Source: Candidatus Sodalis pierantonius str. SOPE
Lineage (GTDB): Bacteria; Pseudomonadota; Gammaproteobacteria; Enterobacterales; Enterobacteriaceae
Direction of reading: 5' to 3'
Assembly: GCF_000517405.1 (NCBI RefSeq)
Contig: NZ_CP006568.1
Location: forward strand, 2,170,001-2,234,000
Length of the DNA: 64,000 nucleotides
Below the pieces are notes generated by a model. The model did not search any database and was not told where the DNA came from. It worked only from the letters and a program-made list of their open reading frames with translations. A program made the position numbers and the translations under genes. Positions 9,110 through 18,574 of this stretch are shown piece by piece. The stretch's first letter is position 1. Each line of letters opens with the position of its first letter.

Positions 9110-9805
9110 ATGTTTGCTGAATCATCCCGTTTACGTAGTGCCGCGGCGGATACCTTTGCGCTGGTGGTGTACTGTTTTTTTACCGGGATGGCGATTGAGA
9201 TCCTACTGTCCGGCATGAGCCTACAGCAGTCGCTGTCGTCGCGGCTGCTGGCGATTCCGGTCAATGTGATTATCGCCTGGCCATTTGGCCAGTATCGCGA
9301 CGCGGTGCTGCGTCTGGCGTGGTTGCACGGGCCCAAACAATTCTGGACCCGTAATTTGGCGGATTTGCTGGCATATGCCAGCTTTCAATCACCGGTTTAC
9401 GCGGTCATTCTTCTGGCGGTGGGGGTGGAATGGCAGCAGCTGATAGCGGCGGTGGCCAGCAATGCGGTGACCTCTATGGTGCTTGGTGTGGTGTACGGCT
9501 ACTTCTTGGAATATTGCCGCCGGCTGTTCCGGGTGACCGGGACATTGCCGGTCACCTCAGCGCCGTCCCGACAGTTACGTCGACGCCCGGTTCGGCGGCG
9601 CGTGATTAATTCCGGCTTAGCTGACCGCGCCGGAACAGACTGCGGCGAATACGCGTCAGGCCCGACTTGGGTCGATGGGGCTCGTCGAGGCTGGCGAGCA
9701 CCAGCTCCAGCACCCGCTCCGCCACTTCCCGATGGCGCTGGGCAACCGCCAGCACCGGACATTCGAGAAAATCCAACAGCTCGTTATCGCCGAACGTGGC
9801 AATAG
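9110..9805 (+). CDS. alaE: L-alanine exporter, with an abnormal C-terminal extension
   Basis: Small inner-membrane protein that exports L-alanine. The start at 9110 (MFAESSRLRSAAADTF) matches the family N-terminus; an in-frame ATG at 9080 is possible but less likely. Four hydrophobic segments and family stretches such as IPVNVIIAWPFGQYRD, SFQSPVYAVILL and VYGYFLEYCRRLF cover the usual protein of about 149 residues. The frame then continues for some 80 more residues, rich in Arg, Pro and Ala, and runs 200 bases antisense into the end of cra. The tail has no family match and probably reflects loss of the normal stop. Confidence 0.85.
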   Translation: MFAESSRLRSAAADTFALVVYCFFTGMAIEILLSGMSLQQSLSSRLLAIPVNVIIAWPFGQYRDAVLRLAWLHGPKQFWTRNLADLLAYASFQSPVYAVILLAVGVEWQQLIAAVASNAVTSMVLGVVYGYFLEYCRRLFRVTGTLPVTSAPSRQLRRRPVRRRVINSGLADRAGTDCGEYASGPTWVDGARRGWRAPAPAPAPPLPDGAGQPPAPDIRENPTARYRRTWQ

Positions 9806-10610
9806 CCAGATTGGTCGGCAGCCGACCGCTGCGTTTCAGCGTCACGTCCATCACACCTTGCAGCAGTGAAAACGATGTGGTGAACAGCGCCTGCGGCATC
9901 GGATTGCTCTCCAGATAGCGGCCAAACAACCCCGCCGCCGCTGAACGCTCGTAGCTGTTGGCATAGAGAAAGTCCGGCTTGCGCCGATCCTGACCCCAGC
10001 CGCGGCGAAAGCCCTGTTCGCGCAGAAAACTCACCGACAGCTCCGGTAGCGCGCCAAGATACAGCACGTGCTCCCCCGGAAACTGGCTGAGCTCCTGGGA
10101 CAACATTTTCGCATCTTCCTCATCCGCGCCGACGACGCTGATAAAGTGCTCGCGATCCAGCGCGCGATCGAGTGCGATGATGGGGAAGGCGTCATTGGCC
10201 CAGCGCTGGTAGAACGGATGCTCCGACGACAGGGCGGTAGAGACGATAATGGCGTCCACCTGCCGCTGCAGCAGATGCTCTACGCAGCGCATCTCGTTGT
10301 CCGGCTGGTCTTCCGAACAGGCAATCAATAGCTGATAGCCGCGCTGACGCGCCTGGCGCTCGAGATAGTTGGCGATGCGGGTATAACTGGTGTTTTCCAG
10401 ATCGGGGATAACCAGGCCGATGGAGCGGGTGCGCCCGGCGCGCAGGCCGGCGGCGATCGCATTTGGATGGTAATTATGTTCCCTGACCACTGCCATAACC
10501 TTTTCCACGGTTTTATCGCTGACGCGGTATTGTTTCGCTTTGCCGTTAATGACATAACTGGCGGTTGTGCGCGAAACACCAGCCAAGCGCGCGATTTCAT
10601 CCAGTTTCAC
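9606..10610 (-). CDS. cra: Catabolite repressor/activator Cra (FruR)
   Basis: LacI-family regulator of carbon flow between glycolysis and gluconeogenesis, controlled by fructose phosphates in E. coli. It has 334 residues, the E. coli length, with the N-terminal helix-turn-helix (MKLDEIARLAGVSRTTASYV) followed by a periplasmic-binding-like domain. The start is GTG at 10610, as in E. coli, with AGGGG upstream. It lies beside ilvH as in E. coli. The last 200 bases are overlapped antisense by the extended alaE frame. Intact. Confidence 0.97.
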   Translation of the reverse strand: MKLDEIARLAGVSRTTASYVINGKAKQYRVSDKTVEKVMAVVREHNYHPNAIAAGLRAGRTRSIGLVIPDLENTSYTRIANYLERQARQRGYQLLIACSEDQPDNEMRCVEHLLQRQVDAIIVSTALSSEHPFYQRWANDAFPIIALDRALDREHFISVVGADEEDAKMLSQELSQFPGEHVLYLGALPELSVSFLREQGFRRGWGQDRRKPDFLYANSYERSAAAGLFGRYLESNPMPQALFTTSFSLLQGVMDVTLKRSGRLPTNLAIATFGDNELLDFLECPVLAVAQRHREVAERVLELVLASLDEPHRPKSGLTRIRRSLFRRGQLSRN

Positions 10611-10987
10611 ATAGACCCCTTTATGCTTATCAATTAACCCTTTGCCCGAATGTCCATAGTCGCACCGGGGAATTCAACCATGCTACAACTATCAGCACAA
10701 AATGCTAAGGGAAAATCCAGCGGTCCGTCGCGAGCGCCGTAAGCGCTTGGCTGACGTGGCTGACATCATGAATGCAGTGGAAGAAACGGCAACAGAACTA
10801 CGGCACGGTATCAGGCCAGGTAGGGCTAACCATGAAGGCGTCAGCGCAGCGCTGCTCAGCGAGCTATCAGGCCGGCCAGGGGTCCCCTCCGTCCCCGGTA
10901 AACCCGGCCAGATACGGCCTTACAGCCTACCCTGCCGCTTCGGGGGAAACGCGCCGGTGCAGGATTCAGCTCGGCGTTAAAGCCCTC

Positions 10988-11023
10988 ATGCGCCGGGCGT
11001 TACAACCTTTGCGCCCGGCGCAT
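10988..11023. terminator. Perfect 12-bp inverted repeat downstream of ilvH
   Basis: ATGCGCCGGGCG and its exact complement are separated by 12 bases, making a strong hairpin 52 bases beyond the ilvH stop. The T-tract on the minus side is weak (GGGCTTT), so it may be a terminator for ilvIH or simply an intergenic palindrome. The remainder of 10611-11074 holds no gene that I recognise. Confidence 0.45.
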
Positions 11024-11074
11024 TAAGGGACGCTTAGCCGATAACGCCAACTGCGGCCACCGTTAGTCAAGCGT

Positions 11075-11572
11075 TCAGCGCATCACTTTGTCGCCGCGCG
11101 ACAGCCCGACAATACCCGAACGGGCGACTTCAACGATTTCCGCCACTTCGCGCACGGTGGCGAGAAACGCGTCCAATTTCTCGCTGGTGCCCGCAAGCTG
11201 TACGGTATAAATGGCCGGGGTGACGTCGACAATCTGACCGCGGAAGATTTCAGCACAGCGTTTGATCTCTTCGCGCCCGAATCCGCTGGCCTGTACTTTC
11301 ACCAGCATAATCTCCCGTTCCACATGACTGCCGCCCCCCTGCCCCAGTTCGCTGACGCGCAGCACATCCACCAGTTTGTGCAGTTGCTTTTCGATTTGCT
11401 CCAGCACTTTCTCATCGCCCATGGTCTGGATGGTCATGCGCGAAAGGGTCGGATCGTCGGTGGGAGCCACGGTCAAACTTTCAATGTTGTAGCCGCGCTG
11501 GGAAAACAACCCGATCACCCGGGATAACGCGCCGGATTCGTTTTCCAGTAATACCGATACAATACGGCGCAT
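11075..11572 (-). CDS. ilvH: Acetolactate synthase isozyme III, regulatory subunit
   Basis: Small valine-binding ACT-domain subunit that activates IlvI in branched-chain amino acid synthesis. It has 165 residues (E. coli 163), starting MRRIVSVLLENESGALSRV, with a two-residue Gly insertion before SHVEREIMLVK. It lies 2 bases after ilvI. The frame is open, but its catalytic partner is frameshifted, so the protein probably has no partner from this locus. Confidence 0.95.
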   Translation of the reverse strand: MRRIVSVLLENESGALSRVIGLFSQRGYNIESLTVAPTDDPTLSRMTIQTMGDEKVLEQIEKQLHKLVDVLRVSELGQGGGSHVEREIMLVKVQASGFGREEIKRCAEIFRGQIVDVTPAIYTVQLAGTSEKLDAFLATVREVAEIVEVARSGIVGLSRGDKVMR

Positions 11573-11574
11573 GA

Positions 11575-13295
11575 TCAGGTCCTCTCCGTTTTACTTAACC
11601 ACATTTCATCCATACCGCCGCCGCGGATCTGCATGGGGTAAACGTGTTCCGTTCCATCCACCATCACGTCCACGAACACCAGACGGTTTTTCACCGCCAG
11701 CGCCTGCGCCAGCTTGGATTCGAGCTCGTCCGGCCGCTCAATCGCGATGCCGACATGACCATAGGCCTCCGCCAATTTCACGAAGTCCGGCAGGGACGCC
11801 ATATAGGATTGGGAGTGGCGTCCGGAATAAATCATGTCCTGCCACTGCTTTACCATGCCCAAATAGCGGTTGTTCAAACTGACCACCACCACCGGCAAAT
11901 CGTATTGCAGGGCGGTGGACAGCTCCTGAATATTCATTTGAATACTGCCGTCGCCGGTGATACACAGCACCGTTTCCTGCGGGAAGGCCATTTTCACCCC
12001 GAGTGCCGCCGGCAGGCCAAAGCCCATGGTGCCCAGGCCGCCGGAGTTAATCCAGCGCCGCGGTTCATCGAACGGATAATACAACGCGGCAAACATCTGA
12101 TGCTGACCCACATCGGAGGTGACGTAAGCGTTGCCCTGCGTCAGCCGGTACAGCGTCTCTATCACCGCCTGGGGCTTGATTTTATCGCTGCCGCTGTCGT
12201 ATTTCAGGCAGGCGCGGGCGCGCCACTGCTCGATATCCCGCCACCAGTCGCGCAGCGCGTCGAACGGCTGGCGGCTCTCGCCCTGCTCCAGCAGCTCCAA
12301 CATCTGTTCGAGAACATGGCGGGCGTCGCCGACGATCGGCACGTCAGCGGTGACGGTTTTGGAGATCGACGCCGGATCGATATCGATATGCAGCACCGTG
12401 GCATCCGGGCAATATTTCGCCAGGTTATTGGTGGTGCGATCGTCGAAGCGCACCCCTACGGCGAAAATCACGTCGGCGCGATGCATCGCCATATTCGCTT
12501 CGAAGGTACCGTGCATGCCCAGCATACCGAGGCTTTGCCGATGGCTGCCGGGGAAACTGCCCAGCCCCATCAGCGAGCTCACCACCGGCAGATTCAGCTG
12601 TTCCGCCAACTGGCGCAGTTCGCGGTGGCAGGCGGAGGTAATGGCCCCGCCGCCGGTGTAAACCACCGGCCGCTCGGCGGCGAGCAGCGTCGTGAGCGCG
12701 CGCCGGATTTGCCCTTTATGGCCCTGGACCGTGGGGTTGTACGAGCGCATCGACACCGAATCGGGATAGAGGTAGGGCAGCTTGTGCGCGGCACTCAGGA
12801 TGTCCTTGGGCAGATCGATAACCACCGGCCCCGGTCGCCCGCTGGCGGCGAGAGATAGAAAGCCTTTTTCAGCACCTGCGGGATATCTTCGGTTTTCTTT
12901 ACCAGAAAACTGTGTTTCACCACCGGACGCGAGATCCCTATCATATCGCACTCCTGAAAGGCGTCGTAACCAATCAGCGAGCTGGCCACCTGGCCTGACA
13001 GCACCACGAGCGGAATCGAGTCCATATAGGCGGTGGCGATGCCGGTCACCGCATTGGTGGCGCCGGGACCGGAGGTCACCAGCACCACGCCGACCTCGCC
13101 GGTGGCGCGGGCGTAGCCATCGGCCATGTGCACCGCGCCCTGTTCGTGACGCACCAGCACATGATCGATCCCGCCGACCGTATGCAATGCATCATAAATA
13201 TCCAGCACGGCACCGCCGGGATAACCGAATACCTGCTTTACGCCCTGATCAATTAATGACCGGACGACCATCTCGGCTCCTGACAACATCTCCAT
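11575..13295 (-). pseudogene. ilvI: Acetolactate synthase isozyme III, catalytic subunit (frameshifted)
   Basis: Thiamine-diphosphate enzyme making acetolactate. Two overlapping frames together cover the whole 574-residue protein, from MEMLSGAEMVVRSL to WLSKTERT. The first frame is correct up to VLKKAFYL, then reads nonsense; the second resumes at AASGRPGPVVIDLPKDI. On the coding strand the junction reads TATCTCTCGCCGCC where TATCTCGCCGCC is expected, so a two-base TC duplication at about 12850-12855 explains the shift. The Glu-containing TPP site and the C-terminal half are otherwise well preserved, so the lesion is recent. Confidence 0.93.
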
Positions 13296-13698
13296 GGTTT
13301 GCCTCCTGGCTTACAGTGTTACGCCGACAGCGGAACGCCTTTCCGATTGTCGTGAGGGACAAGGAATAAGCACCCTGAATACGGTGTTGTTATATTTTAT
13401 GGCCGATTACGATAGCGCCTGTTAATGATGCAGGCAAACAGCAAAAATTCCCGCGCGAATAACGGCTCTATTTATTACGCTATCGCGCCGCGCCACCGCA
13501 AGATATTCCACTGGTTATCCCACTATTTTTGACGGGTTATTTCTGTCTGTAGGTCAATTTTAGCAGGGGTGCGTAAAAGCACGCGCCGGCAAATCCCGCG
13601 CTAGCGCCGCAGGGACGCGATGAACGGTTGACCGCGCGCGCCGAATGCGGTACCAATAAGCCTATTAAACGAATTCACTATTGGAATGCAGAGAGTTT
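13296..13698. other. Intergenic region between ilvI and the leucine operon; leuO absent
   Basis: In E. coli the regulator leuO lies between ilvI and leuL. Here the roughly 400 bases contain no open frame resembling LeuO and no remnant that I can recognise. The region presumably carries the divergent ilvIH and leu promoters, but I cannot place them with confidence. Confidence 0.55.
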
Positions 13699-13783
13699 AT
13701 GTTCACGTCTATCCGTCTATTAAGCCTACTACCTACACGCAGAAATGATGCGCGGCAGGCTGGTGCACGGTATTCAGAATTGA
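13699..13783 (+). pseudogene. leuL: leu operon leader peptide (frameshifted)
   Basis: The ATG at 13699 opens a short frame with two pairs of Leu codons (CTA TTA and CTA CTA at 13717-13731). The conserved leader C-terminus RGRLVHGIQN followed by TGA at 13781-13783 is present, but in a different frame. The 85 bases from ATG to TGA are not a multiple of three, whereas 84 would fit a normal leader. A one-base indel between the Leu codons and the C-terminus is the simplest explanation. Ribosome-controlled attenuation would be altered. Confidence 0.7.
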
Positions 13784-13803
13784 ATTCGGGCCACTCCAGA
13801 TAA

Positions 13804-13829
13804 AAACCCGCGCACTGCGCGGGTTTTTT
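13804..13829 (+). terminator. leu operon attenuator terminator
   Basis: AACCCGCGC, loop ACT, GCGCGGGTT followed by a run of six T: a strong rho-independent hairpin between the leader region and leuA. It is the terminator of the leucine attenuation system. Confidence 0.85.
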
Positions 13830-13870
13830 ATGCCTGACGTGTGCGGAAACCTACAGAATAAGGATCGACC

Positions 13871-15448
13871 ATGAGCCAACAAGTCATTATTTTCGATACG
13901 ACGCTGCGTGATGGTGAACAGGCATTGCAGGCAAGCTTGAGCGTGAAAGAGAAACTGTAAGTTGCGCAGGCGCTGGAAAGAATGGGCGTTGACGTCATGG
14001 AGGTGGGTTTTCCGGTGTCCTCCCCAGGTGACTTTGAATCCGTGCAAACCATTGCCCGCCAGATCAAAAACAGTCGCGTCTGCGGCCTGGCGAGCTGCGT
14101 CGATCGCTATATTGATGTCGCGGCCGAAACGCTGCGCGTGGCGGAGGCCTTCCGTATCCATGTTTTCCTGGCCACCTCGACCCTGCATGTGGAATCCAAG
14201 CTGAAAAAGAGCTTTGACCAGGTGGTTGAAATGGCGGTGCACTCGGTGAAACGCGCGTGCAACTATACCGATGACGTGGAATTTTCCTGCGAAGACGCCG
14301 GCCGTACCCCGATCGATAACCTGTGCCGTATCGTCGAAGCCGCCATCAACGCCGGCGCGCGCACGATCAATATTCCCGATACCGTGGGCTACACCACCCC
14401 GAATCAGTTCGGCGGCATCATCACCTCGCTGTTCCAACGGGTGCCGAATATCGACAAAGCCATTATTTCGGTCCATTGCCACGACGACCTGGGCATGGCG
14501 GTAGGCAACTCCATTGCCGCGATCCAGGCCGGCGCCCGCCAGGTGGAAGGCACCCTCAACGGCATCGGCGAACGCGCCGGTAATACCGCGCTGGAAGAGG
14601 TGATAATGGCGATCAAAGTGCGCCAGGACTTGCTGAACGTCCACACCGGCATTCATCATCAAGAAATCTACCGCACCAGCCAGGTGGTCAGCCAGCTGTG
14701 CAATATGCCGATTCCCGCCAATAAAGCGGTGGTAGGCGCCAATGCCTTCGCCCACTCTTCCGGTATTCATCAGGACGGCGTGCTGAAAAATCGCCAGAAC
14801 TACGAAATCATGACGCCGGAAACCATCGGTCTGAAAGAGGTGAAACTGAACCTGACCTCCCGTTCCGGCCGCGCGGCGGTGAAACACCGCATGCAGGAAA
14901 TGGGCTATCAGGAAAGCGATTACTCCCTGGACGAGCTGTACGACGCTTTCTTGAAGCTGGCCGATAAAAAGGGCCAAGTCTTCGACTACGATCTGAAAGC
15001 GCTGGCGTTTATCAACAATCAGCAGGAACTGTCGGAGCATTTCCGCCTAGACTATTTCAGCGTTCAGTCCAGCTCCTCCGATATCGCCACCGCCTCGGTG
15101 AAACTGGCCTGCGGTGACGAGCTCCACGCCAAAGCCGCCACCGGCAACGGCCCGGTAGATGCCGTCTACGAGGCACTGAACCGCATTACACAGTTCTCCA
15201 TTCAGTTAGAGAAGTACCAGTTGACCGCCAAGGGCCACGGCCGGGATGCGCTGGGCCAGATAGATATCGTGGTCAAGTATGAGGGACGCCGCTTCCACGG
15301 CGTCGGTCTGGCCACGGATATTATCGAATCCTCCGCCCAGGCGATGGTCAATGCGATGAACAACATTTGGCGCGCGCGGCAGGTCGGTATCGAACTGCGT
15401 CGCCTGCACCAGCACAACAACAGTCAGGATATGCAGGAAACGGTGTAA
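13871..15448 (+). pseudogene. leuA: 2-isopropylmalate synthase (internal nonsense codon)
   Basis: First committed enzyme of leucine synthesis. The gene starts at ATG 13871 with AAGGA upstream and reads [17 protein letters not shown] as in E. coli. Codon 30 is TAA (13958-13960), where Gln (CAA) is expected in KEKLQ. After the stop the same frame continues unbroken to 15448 with all family motifs, including the HCHDDLGMAVGN metal site. The stop removes the catalytic TLRDGEQ from any product restarted at the internal ATG 13982, so activity is probably lost. Confidence 0.93.
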
Positions 15449-16494
15449 TGATGAGCAAGACTTACCATATTGCGGTTTTACCCGGCGACGGTATCAGCCC
15501 GGAAGTCATGGCGCAAGCCTATAAGATCCTCAATGCGGTGAGCCAGCGGTTCGGCGTGCGTATCTCCACCAGCGAATATGATGTGGGCGGCGTGGCTATC
15601 GACCGTCACGGCAGCCCGCTGCCCGCAGGCACTTTGGCCGGCTGCGAGCAGGCGGACGCGATTCTGTTCGGTTCGGTGGGCGGCCCGAAATGGGAACATC
15701 TGCCGGCGGCAGAACAGCCGGAGCGCGGCGCGCTGCTGCCGCTGCGTAAACACTTCAAGCTGTTTTCCAACCTGCGGCCGTCGCGCCTGTATCCGGGGCT
15801 GGAGGCATATTGTCCCCTGCTGGCCGATATCGCCGAACGCGGGTTCGATATTCTGTGCGTGCGCGAGCTGACCGGCGGGATTTATTTTGGTCAGCCGAAA
15901 GGCCACGAAGGTAGCGGCTCGCCCGAGCACGCTTTTGATACCGAAGTCTACTACCGGTTCGAGATTGAGCGTATCGCCCACATCGCCTTTGAATCGGCGC
16001 GCAAACGGCGCAACAAAGTGACCTCCATCGATAAGGCCAACGTGCTGCAAAGCTCTATTCTGTGGCGCGAGGTGGTAAATCAGGTGGCGCAGGACTACCC
16101 GGAGGTGGCGCTGTCGCATTTGTATATCGATAACGCCACCATGCAACTGATTAAAGATCCGTCCCAGTTTGACGTGATGCTGTGCTCCAATCTGTTCGGC
16201 GATATTCTCTCCGACGAATGCGCCATGATTACCGGCTCGATGGGCATGTTGCCCTCGGCCAGTCTGAATGAACAGGGCTTCGGCATGTATGAGCCCGCCG
16301 GCGGCTCGGCACCGGATATCGCCGGCAAAGATATCGCCAACCCGGTGGCGCAGATTCTGTCCACCGCCCTGCTGTTGCGTTACAGCCTGGGGCTGGACGA
16401 CGCCGCGGACGCCATTGAGCGCGCGGTCAATCAGGCGCTGGAAGCCGGGCACCGCACCGCCGACCTGGCCGGCGGCGGCAGCGCGGTGGGCACC
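15448..16494 (+). pseudogene. leuB: 3-isopropylmalate dehydrogenase, C-terminus replaced by leuC sequence
   Basis: NAD-dependent dehydrogenase of leucine synthesis. The ATG overlaps the leuA stop (TAATG); a second ATG follows immediately. Residues match LeuB from MSKTYHIAVLPGDGISPEV through the metal site and GSMGMLPSASL, up to about residue 348 of 363. At 16495 the reading frame passes directly into leuC (VRQPGKTFATMDHN). A deletion removed the last 15 or so leuB codons, the intergenic bases and about 50 leuC codons, joining the two in frame. Most of the active site remains, but the final helix and dimer contacts are altered. Confidence 0.9.
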
Positions 16495-17712
16495 GTCCGC
16501 CAGCCGGGCAAAACCTTTGCCACCATGGACCACAATGTGTCCACTCAAACCAAAGATATCAACGCCTGCGGCGAAATAGCCCGCATCCAGATGCAGGAAT
16601 TAATGAAAAATTGCGCGGAATTCGGCGTGTAGCTGTATGACCTGAATCACCCCTATCAGGGGCTTGTGCATGTCATAGGCCCGGAACAGGGAATGACCCT
16701 GCCGGGGATGACCATCGTCTGCGGCTATTCCCATACCGCCACCCACGGCGCCTTTGGCGCGCTGGCGTTCGGTATCGGCACCTCGGAAGTGGAACATGTG
16801 CTGGCGACCCAGACGCTGAAACAGTGCCGGGCCAAAACCATGAAAGTGGACGTGACCGGCCACGCCGCCCCCGGCATTACCGCCAAGGATATCGTCCTGG
16901 CGATAATCGGTAAAATCGGCTCCGCCGGCGGGACCGGCCACGTGGTGGAATTCAGCGGCGACGCCATCCGCGCGCTCAGCATGGAAGGCCGCATAACCCT
17001 TTGCAACATGGCTATCGAGATGGGCGCCAAAGCGGGCCTGGTGGCACCGGACGACACCACCTACGCCTATTTGTAGAACCGGCAATTCGCGCCCAAGGGC
17101 GACGATTGGCACCAAGCCGTCCTGTATTGGGACACCCTGAAATCCGACGATGATGCCCATTTCGACAAGGTGGTGACGCTGGATGCGCAAGATATCGCGC
17201 CGCAGGTCACCTGGGGCACCAACCCCGGACAGGTCATTGCCGTCAATCAGCTTATCCCGTCGCCGGAGTCGTTCAGCGATCCGGTGGAGCGCCACTCCGC
17301 CGCCAAGGCGCTGGCCTATATGGATTTGCAGCCCGGCATCCGTCTGACCGACGTGACGATTGACAAGGTCTTTATCGGATCTTGTACCAACTCGCGCATC
17401 GAAGACTTGCGCGCCGCCGCCGCCGGCGTGCAGGCGATCGTGGTGCCCGGCTCGGGGCCGGTCAAAGCGCAAGCGGAAGCGGAAGGGCTGGACAGGATCT
17501 TTCTCGAAGCCGGTTTTGAATGGCGCTTGCCCGGCTGCTCGATGTGTCTGGCGATGAACAATGACCGCCTGAACCCCGGGGAACGCTGCGCTTCGACCAG
17601 CAACCGCAATTTTGAAGGCCGTCAGGGCCGCGGCGGACGTACCCATCTGGTCAGCCCGGCGATGGCGGCGGCGGCGGCCGGCCGTTTCGCCGATATCCGC
17701 AAATTGAATTAA
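16495..17712 (+). pseudogene. leuC: 3-isopropylmalate dehydratase large subunit (N-terminal deletion, two stops, internal deletion)
   Basis: Aconitase-family subunit carrying the [4Fe-4S] cluster. The first 50 or so residues are gone, fused to leuB at VRQPGKTF. In-frame TAG codons occur at 16630-16632 (expected Glu in FGVELYD) and 17074-17076. About ten residues are missing between DLRAAA and AGVQAIVVPG. The conserved GDSHTATHG reads GYSHTATHG. The cluster cysteines in GSCTNSRIE and PGCSMCLAMN remain. The combination makes loss of function near certain. Confidence 0.94.
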
Positions 17713-17722
17713 GGAAAGAGTG

Positions 17723-18325
17723 ATGGCTAAATTTACGCAACATACCGGTATCGTGGTGCCCCTTGATGCCGCTAACGTGGATACCGATGCGATCATCCCC
17801 AAGCAGTTTTTGCAAAAAGTGACCCGCACCGGTTTCGGACAGCATTTATTTAACGACTGGCGCTTTTTAGATGACGCCGGGCAACAGCCCAACCCGGATT
17901 TCGTGCTGAATCAGCCACGTTACCGCGGCGCCAGCATTCTGCTGGCGCGGGAAAATTTCGGCTGCGGCTCTTCCCGTGAGCATGCGCCCTGGGCGTTGAC
18001 CGATTATGGCTTCCATGCAGTGATAGCGCCGAGCTTTGCCGATATTTTTTACTCCAATAGCTTCAACAATCAGCTGCTGCCGATTACGCTGCCGGAAGAT
18101 CAGATAAACACGCTGTTCGCCATGGTGGCGGCGCAGGAAGGGATGACCTTCACCGTTGATCTGGAGCGGCAACAGGTGGTGGCCGGTAATGAGGTTTATC
18201 TCTTCGAGATAGACAGCTTCCGCCGCCATTGCCTGATTAACGGCCTCGACAGTATTGGCCTGACGTTGATGCATGATGACGCGATAAGCCAATACGAAAG
18301 CCGTCAGCCGGCCTTTCTGAACTGA
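17723..18325 (+). CDS. leuD: 3-isopropylmalate dehydratase small subunit
   Basis: Swivelling-domain partner of LeuC. I chose ATG at 17723 rather than the GTG at 17720, because AGGA lies 7 bases before it and the product MAKFTQHTGIVVPLD (200 residues) matches E. coli. The motifs NFGCGSSREHAPWAL and SFADIFYSNSFNNQLLP are present. The frame is intact although its partner is destroyed, so selection on it has probably ended. Confidence 0.96.
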   Translation: MAKFTQHTGIVVPLDAANVDTDAIIPKQFLQKVTRTGFGQHLFNDWRFLDDAGQQPNPDFVLNQPRYRGASILLARENFGCGSSREHAPWALTDYGFHAVIAPSFADIFYSNSFNNQLLPITLPEDQINTLFAMVAAQEGMTFTVDLERQQVVAGNEVYLFEIDSFRRHCLINGLDSIGLTLMHDDAISQYESRQPAFLN

Positions 18326-18335
18326 CAGCCCCTAG

Positions 18336-18360
18336 ACGCCGCCCCTAACGGGTGCGGCGT
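18336..18360 (+). terminator. Possible terminator after leuD
   Basis: ACGCCGC and GCGGCGT form a 7-bp hairpin 11 bases after the leuD stop. No T-run follows, so intrinsic termination would be weak. Confidence 0.35.
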
Positions 18361-18574
18361 TGATAGTTAGCGAACGCGGCAATGATGGCCATTATCCGCC
18401 GCGGCTCCGCGCCTCTTTATTGCTTACCGCGACGGTCGTCGCGTTCTTAACGTTGTGGTGTCGTTATTGACCAGCCCGACTCCGATTGGCCCTGATGACG
18501 ACCGCCGCGCGACACTCTGCGCTACCGCTCGGAAACGCAGCGCGCTAATGCGCGATGCGCGACGTCCTGCGCGC

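Noticed and set aside
10702..11026. Short plus-strand frames upstream of cra
   Set aside because: No ribosome binding site or homology; the region is intergenic. A fruL-type leader peptide was looked for and not convincingly seen.
11644..12858. 404-codon plus-strand open frame opposite ilvI
   Set aside because: Rich in His, Arg, Gln and Gly with no homology; it is the complement of a conserved GC-rich gene. The same holds for 13733-15040, 15478-16548, 16600-17892, 58423-59388 and 59455-60294.
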